Shown piece after piece: positions 14,334 through 19,388 of a stretch of 19,388 bases of DNA. Where the stretch lies: positions 1 to 19,388 of the forward strand of contig DASUSF010000074.1 of the NCBI GenBank assembly GCA_036375275.1, read 5' to 3'. The DNA comes from DASUSF01 sp036375275. Lineage in GTDB: Bacteria > Pseudomonadota > Alphaproteobacteria > Geminicoccales > Geminicoccaceae. The position numbers and the translations under genes were made by a program. The notes below the pieces were generated by a model. The model was given only the letters and a program-made list of their open reading frames with translations. It ran no database searches and was not told the origin of the DNA. The number at the start of each line of letters is the position of its first letter. Within the stretch, counting starts at the first letter, position 1.

Positions 14334-15611
14334 ATGGCGACGGTTCTGAAGCACGATCTCGAGCACGAGATGCACGCGCTCGGCGCGGCGGCGCGGGCGG
14401 CGGCGCGGGTGCTCGCGGTCACGCCGCGGGCGACGAAGGACCAGGCGCTGGTGGCCGGGGCGGCTGAGCTCCGGGCTCGGACGGACCGGCTCCTGGAAGC
14501 CAACGCCCGCGACATGGCCGCGGCGCGGGGCCGCGGGCTCGGCGCCGCCATGCTCGACCGGCTCGAGCTCGACCCGAAGCGGATCGAGGCGATGGCCGCG
14601 GGTCTCGAGGCGGTCGCCGCGCTGGCCGATCCGGTCGGCCAGGAGCTCGCCCGCTGGCAGCGCCCGAACGGCCTGGACATCGCGCGGGTCCGGGTGCCGC
14701 TCGGCGTGATCGGGATCATCTACGAGTCCCGTCCCAACGTCGCCGCGGACGCCGGCGCGCTCTGCCTCAAGGCCGGCAACGCCGCGATCCTGCGCGGCGG
14801 TTCAGAAAGCTTTCACTCCTCGCGGGCCATCCTCGACGCGCTCGGGGCCGGCCTGCGCGCGGCCGGGCTGCCGGAGACGGCGCTTCAGGCGGTGCCGACG
14901 GCCGACCGGTCGGCGGTCGGCGTGATGCTTGGGATGAGCGAGTTCATCGACGTGATCGTGCCGCGCGGCGGCCGTTCGCTGATCGAGCGGGTCCAGGACG
15001 AGAGCCGGATCCCGGTGCTCGCCCATCTGGAGGGGATCTGCCACGTCTACCTGCACGAGGCGGCCGACCCGGCGAAGGCGCGGGAGATCGTCCTGAACGC
15101 CAAGATGCGCCGGACCGGGATCTGCGGCGCCGCCGAGACCCTGCTGGTCGACCGGAAGGTCGCGGCCACGCTGCTGCCACCGGTCCTGGACGACCTGGCG
15201 GCCGCCGGGTGCGAGCTGCGTGGCGATGCGACCGTGCAGGAGATCGATCGCCGGGTGCGGCCGGCGACGGATCAGGACTGGCGCACGGAGTACCTGGATG
15301 CGGTCATCTCGATCGCGGCGGTCGACGGCATCGACGACGCGATCCGCCACATCGCCACGCACGGCTCGAGCCACACCGAAAGCATCGTCACGGAGGACCG
15401 TGCGGTGGCGGAGCGCTTCCTCGCCGAGGTGGACAGCGCGATCGTCATGCACAACGCGTCGACCCAGTTCGCCGACGGCGGCGAGTTCGGCATGGGCGCC
15501 GAGGTCGGCATCTCCACCGGGCGCCTGCACGCCCGCGGCCCGGTCGGGGTCGAGCAGCTGACCAGCTTCAAGTATCTGGTCCGGGGCTCGGGGCAGATCC
15601 GGCCGGGATGA
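14334..15611 (+). CDS. proA: Gamma-glutamyl phosphate reductase
   Basis: The 425-residue product is full length for ProA, which reduces gamma-glutamyl phosphate to glutamate-5-semialdehyde with NADPH, the second step of proline synthesis. Signatures are GVIGIIYESRPNV (124-136), the AGNAAILRGGSES stretch, catalytic Cys264 in RRTGICGAAETLL, and the C-terminal STGRLHARGPVGVEQLTSFKY read in parts. The ATG at 14334 follows GGGGGGA; an upstream ATG at 14253 adds 27 unrelated residues and is less likely. proB, often just upstream in alphaproteobacteria, is not here; the neighbour is an oppositely oriented M23 lipoprotein gene. Its stop overlaps the nadD start. Confidence 0.97.
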   Translation: MATVLKHDLEHEMHALGAAARAAARVLAVTPRATKDQALVAGAAELRARTDRLLEANARDMAAARGRGLGAAMLDRLELDPKRIEAMAAGLEAVAALADPVGQELARWQRPNGLDIARVRVPLGVIGIIYESRPNVAADAGALCLKAGNAAILRGGSESFHSSRAILDALGAGLRAAGLPETALQAVPTADRSAVGVMLGMSEFIDVIVPRGGRSLIERVQDESRIPVLAHLEGICHVYLHEAADPAKAREIVLNAKMRRTGICGAAETLLVDRKVAATLLPPVLDDLAAAGCELRGDATVQEIDRRVRPATDQDWRTEYLDAVISIAAVDGIDDAIRHIATHGSSHTESIVTEDRAVAERFLAEVDSAIVMHNASTQFADGGEFGMGAEVGISTGRLHARGPVGVEQLTSFKYLVRGSGQIRPG

Positions 15612-16351
15612 TCGCGCCACGGCCGGTGGTCCGGATCAACCGGCCGCTCCCGCTGGTCGGCGGGCGCGCCTGGTGCCGACGAGCGCCCCAAGGAGGCGAA
15701 GGCGACAGGCCTTCCGGGAAGACGCCCCGGGCAGCGGGTTGCGGCAGGCGCTCCCCGCGCGCGGGCCTCCGGGTCGGGCTGCTCGGCGGCTCGTTCAACC
15801 CGGCGCACGCCGGGCACCGCGCGGTCAGCATCGAGGCGCTCCGCCGGCTCCGCCTCGACCGCGTGCTCTGGCTGGTTTCGCCGCAGAACCCGTTGAAGCC
15901 GACGCGGGGCATGGCGGCGTTCAGGGAACGCTTCGCCTCCGCATGCGACATCGCCCGCCACCCGCGCATCGAGGTCTCGGACCTCGAGCAGCGCGCGGGG
16001 ATGCGCTTCACCGTCGACACGATCCGGCATCTGCAGCGCGACCGTCGCAATCGTTACGTATGGTTGATCGGCGCGGACAACATGATCCAGCTGCCGCAGT
16101 GGAAGGGCTGGCAGGAGATCATGGAGCGGGTGCCCATTGCCGTGTTCGACCGGGAGCCATATGTTTATCGGGCCCTCGCCGGCGAGGTGGCGCAGCGTTT
16201 CGCGGCAGCGCGCCTGCCGGAGGAGGGGGCCACGATCCTGGCCGACGCCGATCCGCCGGCCTGGACTTATGTGCGCTTCCGTCGGCACCCGGTGTCGAGC
16301 ACGGCACTCCGCCGACGCCAAGCGGAGGATGAGGAGGAAGCAGCATTCTAG
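15608..16351 (+). CDS. nadD: Nicotinate-nucleotide adenylyltransferase with N-terminal extension
   Basis: The 247-residue product carries the nucleotidyltransferase motif GGSFNPAHAGH (60-70) and a C-terminal VSSTALR motif, as in NadD, which adenylates nicotinate mononucleotide in NAD synthesis. The ATG at 15608 overlaps the proA stop (ATGA). About 55 Arg/Pro/Gly-rich residues precede the conserved domain, more than usual. The only other common start codon before the motif is a GTG at 15626, so the extension cannot be removed by choosing another start. An AGGAGG lies inside it at 15690-15695 with no start codon after it. Third position in the proA-nadD-rsfS-rlmH order fits well. Confidence 0.92.
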   Translation: MIAPRPVVRINRPLPLVGGRAWCRRAPQGGEGDRPSGKTPRAAGCGRRSPRAGLRVGLLGGSFNPAHAGHRAVSIEALRRLRLDRVLWLVSPQNPLKPTRGMAAFRERFASACDIARHPRIEVSDLEQRAGMRFTVDTIRHLQRDRRNRYVWLIGADNMIQLPQWKGWQEIMERVPIAVFDREPYVYRALAGEVAQRFAAARLPEEGATILADADPPAWTYVRFRRHPVSSTALRRRQAEDEEEAAF

Positions 16352-16389
16352 CGCCCGTTGAGACCACTCGTCCCTCGAGTCACGAAACG

Positions 16390-16719
16390 TTGCAGCTGAT
16401 CGAAGCGACCCTCGCCGACTCCAAGGCGATCGATCCCGTCACCATCGATCTCTCCGGCAAGACCAGCATCGCGGATGCCATGGTCATCGCGACCGGCAGC
16501 TCCAGGCGGCACATCGCGTCCATGGCCGACCAGATCCTGCGCCGTCTCAAGCAGGAGGGAATCGGCGGGCTCGGCAGCGAGGGCGGCCAGGAAGCCGACT
16601 GGGTGCTGATCGACGCCGGCGACGTGATCGTCCACCTGTTCAAGGACGAGACGCGTCGGACCTACGACCTCGAGAAGCTCTGGGGCGAGGCCCTGCCCGC
16701 GGCGACGCTCTCGGCCTGA
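16390..16719 (+). CDS. rsfS: Ribosomal silencing factor RsfS
   Basis: The 109-residue product (from TTG at 16390) matches RsfS/Iojap, which binds ribosomal protein uL14 on the 50S subunit and blocks subunit joining under starvation. Motifs are DPVTIDLSGKTSIADAMVIATG in two parts (about 15-36), SSRRHIASMAD, and the C-terminal DWVLIDAGDVIVHLF and RRTYDLEKLW. The start is uncertain. The frame is closed by a TGA at 16330-16332, and between there and the conserved region no ATG or GTG exists. The TTG has no ribosome site, whereas an ATT at 16345 follows GAGGAGGAAG and would add 15 residues (ILAPVETTRPSSHET). The position after nadD and before rlmH is typical. Confidence 0.93.
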   Translation: MQLIEATLADSKAIDPVTIDLSGKTSIADAMVIATGSSRRHIASMADQILRRLKQEGIGGLGSEGGQEADWVLIDAGDVIVHLFKDETRRTYDLEKLWGEALPAATLSA

Positions 16720-16744
16720 TCCGCCGCGCCGCGGCAGGTGGGGG

Positions 16745-17203
16745 ATGCAGGTAACCATCGCGGCGGTCGGACGGGATCGGACCGGCGCTCACCGCGCCCT
16801 GTACGAGCTGTACTGCCGCCGCTGCCCCTGGCGGATCGGGCTGGTCGAGGTCCCCCTGCCATCGGTTGCGGACGTCGCGCGCCGCCGGGCCATGGAAGCT
16901 GCCCGGCTCGCCCGGGCGGTGGCGGGCGCCGAGGCGGTCGTCGCCCTGGACGAGGGGGGGGCGCCGCTCGGCAGCGAAGCCTTCGCAGCGACCATCGGCT
17001 CCTGGCGCGAGCAGGGGCTGAGCCGGATCGGGTTTCTGATCGGCGGCCCGGACGGCCTGGACCCCGAAGGGCTCCCGCCGCTCGACCTCAGGCTCGCCTT
17101 CGGGCCGATGACCTGGCCGCACCAGCTGGTCCGGGTGATGCTCGCGGAGCAGCTCTACCGCGCCTCGACCATCCTCGCCGGCCACCCGTACCACCGCGGC
17201 TGA
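16745..17203 (+). CDS. rlmH: 23S rRNA pseudouridine-1915 N3-methyltransferase
   Basis: The 152-residue product matches RlmH, a SPOUT-class methyltransferase acting on pseudouridine 1915 of 23S rRNA in assembled ribosomes, with S-adenosylmethionine as donor. The binding loop GFLIGGPDG is at 96-104, and the C-terminal LAEQLYRA (133-140) and GHPYHRG (146-152) are invariant family elements. The ATG at 16745 follows GGTGGGGG. It lies 25 bases after rsfS and ends the operon; usg converges from the other side. The central part is Ala/Arg-rich as expected for this GC content. Confidence 0.96.
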   Translation: MQVTIAAVGRDRTGAHRALYELYCRRCPWRIGLVEVPLPSVADVARRRAMEAARLARAVAGAEAVVALDEGGAPLGSEAFAATIGSWREQGLSRIGFLIGGPDGLDPEGLPPLDLRLAFGPMTWPHQLVRVMLAEQLYRASTILAGHPYHRG

Positions 17204-17233
17204 GCGAGCGCTCCGGCGGCCGGACGACCGCCC

Positions 17234-17497
17234 TCAGTGGAGGCGCATGATCGCGCTGGCGTGGCGGTAGCGGCTGGGCTTGACCAGCTTGGCGCTGGCG
17301 ATCTTGACGCTGTGCAGGCGGCCGTCGAGCGAGCTTTCCCAGAAGTCGAGGAAGCGCTGGAGCACCGGGAACCGGGGCGCGATGTCCAGGTCCTGCCAGA
17401 CATAGGTCTGCAGCAGGCTCGGATGGTCCGGCAGATGGTACAGGATTTCGGCGGTGGTCAACCGGTAGTCCTTGACCAGAAGTCTCATGTCCTGCAT
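17234..17497 (-). CDS. usg: Usg family protein
   Basis: The 87-residue product matches the small Usg family common in alphaproteobacteria, with no assigned biochemical function (older notes place a usg gene near trpF). Core motifs are YRLTTAEILYHLPDHPSLLQ in two parts (about 10-29), TYVWQDLDIAPRFP, FLDFWE and GRLHSVKIA. The ATG at 17495-17497 has AGGAGG ten bases upstream; an in-frame ATG three codons later has the same site too far away, and the long upstream open frame shows no coding character. It sits between rlmH and a secreted M23 gene and reads against rlmH. Confidence 0.93.
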   Translation of the reverse strand: MQDMRLLVKDYRLTTAEILYHLPDHPSLLQTYVWQDLDIAPRFPVLQRFLDFWESSLDGRLHSVKIASAKLVKPSRYRHASAIMRLH

Positions 17498-17938
17498 GCG
17501 CTCTTCCTCCTGCTTCGGCGGCCCGCCCTCACACGTCTGTCTTCGATGGCACCCCGATGATTGTCGGCCGGGAGTTCGTGGCCCGGCCACCTGATGATGA
17601 CGATCCTGAAGGATTGTAGTTCCGCGGCCGGGAATGCGAAGCCGAAATCGGCGGGACGCCGCCGGAATGGCATCCCGACGTATCCGGGTGTCCCCATCAT
17701 CGCCCGAGGCTGGCGTCGAAGCGAGAGCAGCCCCCGGCCGGATGGGATCGCCTGCCGGCGAGCCGCGTCGGGAGAGGGCCGCCCTGCTCCGTCGAGATAG
17801 AGCGGTCACCTCGATCGGCGGCGTTCGCACGACCGCGGTGGTTCCGTTCGATCGAGAGTTGCTCTAGGAGGCTCTCTTTGGCCGCTCGAGGCGGGAGGGC
17901 GCCTCCAGCGCCCGCGCGCTCCGGAGACTCGCGCAACC
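17498..17938. other. Gene-free gap between usg and the secreted M23 gene
   Basis: This 441-base stretch separates two divergent genes. The open frames across it do not resemble proteins, have no good ribosome sites, and run into the neighbours. No tRNA, riboswitch or clear promoter pair could be recognised. A short imperfect GAGAG...CTCTC inverted pair lies near 17854-17878. Confidence 0.5.
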
Positions 17939-18937
17939 ATGAAGCTGGGCCCGCTGTCCGTCATCCTCGTCACCGTGGCCGCACGGGCCGCCGCGGCCGC
18001 GGCGCCTGAGCTCGGTCTGCCCCTTGCCTGCCGCCCGGGCGAGGACTGCTGGCCGATCCGCTACGTGGACCACGATCCCGGCCCCGGGGAACGGGACTAC
18101 CGCTGCGGCGAGCAGACCGGCGACGGTCATGACGGCACCGACGTCGCGATCCGCGACCTGGCGGCGATGGCCGAGGGGGTGCCCGTCCTGACGGTCGCGC
18201 CGGGGGTGGTGCGGGCGGTGCGCGACGGGGAGCCCGACCAGAACGTCGTGGAAAGGGGCGAAGCGGCGCTGCAGGGACGGGACTGCGGCAACGGGGTCCG
18301 GATCGACCACGGCGAGGGCTGGATCAGCCAGGTCTGCCACCTCCGCCGCGGCAGCGTCCGGGTGCTCGAGGGCGACCGGGTCGAGCGGGGCGATCCGCTC
18401 GGCCTGGTAGGCCTCTCGGGCGCGACGAGCTTTCCCCACGTCCATCTCACCGTCGAGCAGGAGGGGCGGACCGTCGATCCCTTCCTCGGCGGCGCCGATC
18501 CTGAAGACTGCGGCGCGAGCGCCGAGCCGCTCTGGCGCGCGGACGTGCTCGAGGACCTGACCTACGAGCCGGTCGTCCTGCACGCCGCCGGCTTCGCCGG
18601 CGCCGCGCCCGAGGCGGACGACCTCCGTCGCGGCTGGCACCGCGGGACGGAGCTGCCGGTCACCAGCCCGGCGCTGGTGTTCTGGGTCGACGGCTTCTGG
18701 GTCCGCGCCGGCGATCGCCTGAGCTTCGAGGTCGTCCGCCCCGACGGCAGCGTGCTGGTCGACGACGAAAGCGTCATCGACGACGACCACCGGCGGTACT
18801 TCGCCTTCGCCGGCCGGCGGCGCCCGGACGGGCCCTGGCCCGCCGGCCGGTATCGCGGGCGGGTCGTGCTCGAGCGGGAATCGGCAAGCGGCGAACCGGT
18901 CCGGACCAGCCTGGCGCGCGAGGTCGTGCTGCGCTGA
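17939..18937 (+). CDS. Secreted M23 family metallopeptidase with C-terminal beta domain
   Basis: The 332-residue product starts with a signal peptide (to about residue 22, Ala-rich). The M23 domain spans about 40-185. Zinc ligands are present: His64 and Asp68 in HDGTD, and His167/His169 in FPHVHLTV, with His134 in QVCHL as the likely second catalytic histidine. Six cysteines between residues 31 and 134 suggest disulfides. Residues about 225-332 form a second region (FWVDGFWVRAGDRLSFEV, VLVDDES, GRYRGRVVLER) resembling a beta-sandwich. It should act on peptidoglycan or another extracellular substrate. Alphaproteobacteria often have an M23 protein near rlmH, but here usg intervenes. The start ATG lacks a clear ribosome site. 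Confidence 0.87.
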   Translation: MKLGPLSVILVTVAARAAAAAAPELGLPLACRPGEDCWPIRYVDHDPGPGERDYRCGEQTGDGHDGTDVAIRDLAAMAEGVPVLTVAPGVVRAVRDGEPDQNVVERGEAALQGRDCGNGVRIDHGEGWISQVCHLRRGSVRVLEGDRVERGDPLGLVGLSGATSFPHVHLTVEQEGRTVDPFLGGADPEDCGASAEPLWRADVLEDLTYEPVVLHAAGFAGAAPEADDLRRGWHRGTELPVTSPALVFWVDGFWVRAGDRLSFEVVRPDGSVLVDDESVIDDDHRRYFAFAGRRRPDGPWPAGRYRGRVVLERESASGEPVRTSLAREVVLR

Positions 18938-18962
18938 GCCGTCCGGAGCAGACTCCGGCGGC
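18938..18962 (+). terminator. Hairpin after the secreted M23 gene
   Basis: GCCG-T-CCGGAG (18938-18948) and CTCCGG-CGGC (18953-18962) pair with one bulged T and a CAGA loop, directly after the stop codon. No T-run follows, so termination is likely but not certain. Confidence 0.4.
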
Positions 18963-18966
18963 CGGC

Positions 18967-19164
18967 CCTCGGGAGACCGCGCTCGTCGTAGAGGAACTCT
19001 GGGGGCGTGACGTCGTCGCGCCACTCGCACGTCGACGCCCTCTCGGCGATGGCCAGCAGGTCGGCCACCAGCTGCTCCTTGTCCTTCTTGCGCTTCTCCC
19101 ACTCGAGGTGCGGGAGCTGGCGGGCGAGCTCGTGCGCTGCGGCGCTCTTGATGTTCAGGCTCAT
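18967..19164 (-). pseudogene. Decayed VapB-type antitoxin remnant
   Basis: From an ATG at 19162-19164 the frame reads MSLNIKSAAAHELARQL, the start of PSK/VapB-type (Rv0623-like) antitoxins, and ends with LLAIAERAS...LYDERGLPR, the typical VapB C-terminus. The middle that normally holds the TGES...AVRRAL part of the DNA-binding ribbon-helix-helix is missing, about 20 residues short. The usual stop after GLPR is absent and the frame runs on into the antisense of the M23 gene. No vapC toxin follows; that place is taken by the M23 gene. All this points to an inactive leftover of a toxin-antitoxin pair. An in-frame ATG at 19191 is an alternative start. Confidence 0.65.
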
Positions 19165-19203
19165 GGTCCGGGACCCGAGGTAGAACGCCATGGTCGCAGC
19201 CTT

Positions 19204-19257
19204 CCGGGCCCGGTCCCTCCCGGCCAACTACCGGGCCCGGTCCCTGCCGGTCAAGCG
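19204..19257. repeat. 27-bp tandem duplication with CCGGGCCCGG palindromes
   Basis: Two 27-base units (19204-19230 and 19231-19257) share CCGGGCCCGGTCCCT, then CCGG and CAA, with small differences at the end of each unit. Each begins with the perfect palindrome CCGGGCCCGG (19204-19213, 19231-19240). They lie 40 bases upstream of the antitoxin remnant and next to the stop of the partial gene at 19260, so they may be an old autoregulatory operator. Confidence 0.75.
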
Positions 19258-19259
19258 CG

Positions 19260-19388
19260 TCACGCAGCGCGTCCCCCGGTCGCGGTCGCGGCCGCCTGCA
19301 GGGCCTGATCGAGATCGCGGATGATGTCCTTGACGCTCTCGATCCCGACCGACAGCCGGATCACCTCGGGACCGGCGCCGGCGGCCCG
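19260..19388 (-). CDS. PLP-dependent homocysteine-forming enzyme, C-terminus only
   Basis: The last 42 residues before a TGA (19260-19262) are visible; the rest lies beyond the window. GPEVIRLSVGIESVKDII and the following RDLDQAL match the end of the Cys/Met metabolism PLP family (O-acetyl- or O-succinylhomoserine sulfhydrylase, cystathionine gamma-synthase or lyase). The RLSVGIE motif binds the substrate carboxylate through its arginine. Which member it is cannot be told from this piece; the SVGIE-xxxDII-xDL pattern leans toward a homoserine sulfhydrylase. Confidence 0.75.
   Translation of the reverse strand, partial: RAAGAGPEVIRLSVGIESVKDIIRDLDQALQAAATATGGRAA

Noticed and set aside
12785..14719. 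644-codon minus-strand frame across the pentapeptide gene and the M23 gene
   Set aside because: It crosses several real genes in other frames and includes reverse reading of pentapeptide repeats.
17561..17867. Small plus-strand open frames in the usg-M23 gap
   Set aside because: Arg/Ser/Pro-rich composition, no ribosome sites, and no resemblance to known proteins.

Overview
The window is a very GC-rich bacterial chromosome segment. It most likely comes from an alphaproteobacterium of the Rhodospirillales type. The reasons are a Usg-family protein, the order proA-nadD-rsfS-rlmH, a lanthanide-type methanol dehydrogenase with its cytochrome and binding protein, and a four-subunit sarcosine oxidase. 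Strong third-position GC bias opens long antisense reading frames opposite almost every real gene, and these are not annotated.

Layout. (1) 2-1183, plus strand: 3' part of a probable surface or secreted protein with a 57-residue Gly-Asp alternating tract followed by a DUF4114-type domain. (2) 1198-12628, minus strand: a one-carbon block. Read in transcription order it is xoxF (PQQ/lanthanide methanol dehydrogenase), xoxG (cytochrome c), xoxJ (periplasmic binding protein), soxB-soxD-soxA-soxG (heterotetrameric sarcosine oxidase), then a dimethylglycine/sarcosine dehydrogenase-like FAD-GcvT protein. (3) 12824-13612, plus strand: an exported pentapeptide-repeat protein divergent from xoxF. (4) 13657-14190, minus strand: an M23 (LytM) lipoprotein. 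(5) 14334-17203, plus strand: proA-nadD-rsfS-rlmH, a housekeeping operon. (6) 17234-17497, minus strand: usg. (7) 17939-18937, plus strand: a second, secreted M23 peptidase. (8) 18967-19164, minus strand: a decayed VapB-type antitoxin remnant, preceded by a 27-bp tandem repeat. (9) 19260-19388, minus strand: the C-terminus of a PLP-dependent homocysteine/methionine-synthesis enzyme cut by the window edge.

How the genes work together. The minus-strand block joins two ways of feeding one-carbon units. XoxFGJ would oxidise methanol, and possibly formaldehyde, in the periplasm and pass electrons to cytochrome c. The dimethylglycine dehydrogenase-like protein and SoxBDAG would strip methyl groups from glycine-betaine breakdown products in the cytoplasm, giving glycine plus formaldehyde or methylene-tetrahydrofolate. 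The block therefore looks like a methylated-compound utilisation locus. No PQQ synthesis, lanthanide uptake or formaldehyde-oxidation genes lie inside the window.

The points most worth a second look are the co-location of xox and sox genes, several inverted repeats in the gaps of that block, the exported pentapeptide protein beside xoxF, the unusual starts of nadD and rsfS, the Gly-Asp tract, and the broken orphan antitoxin with palindromic tandem repeats upstream.
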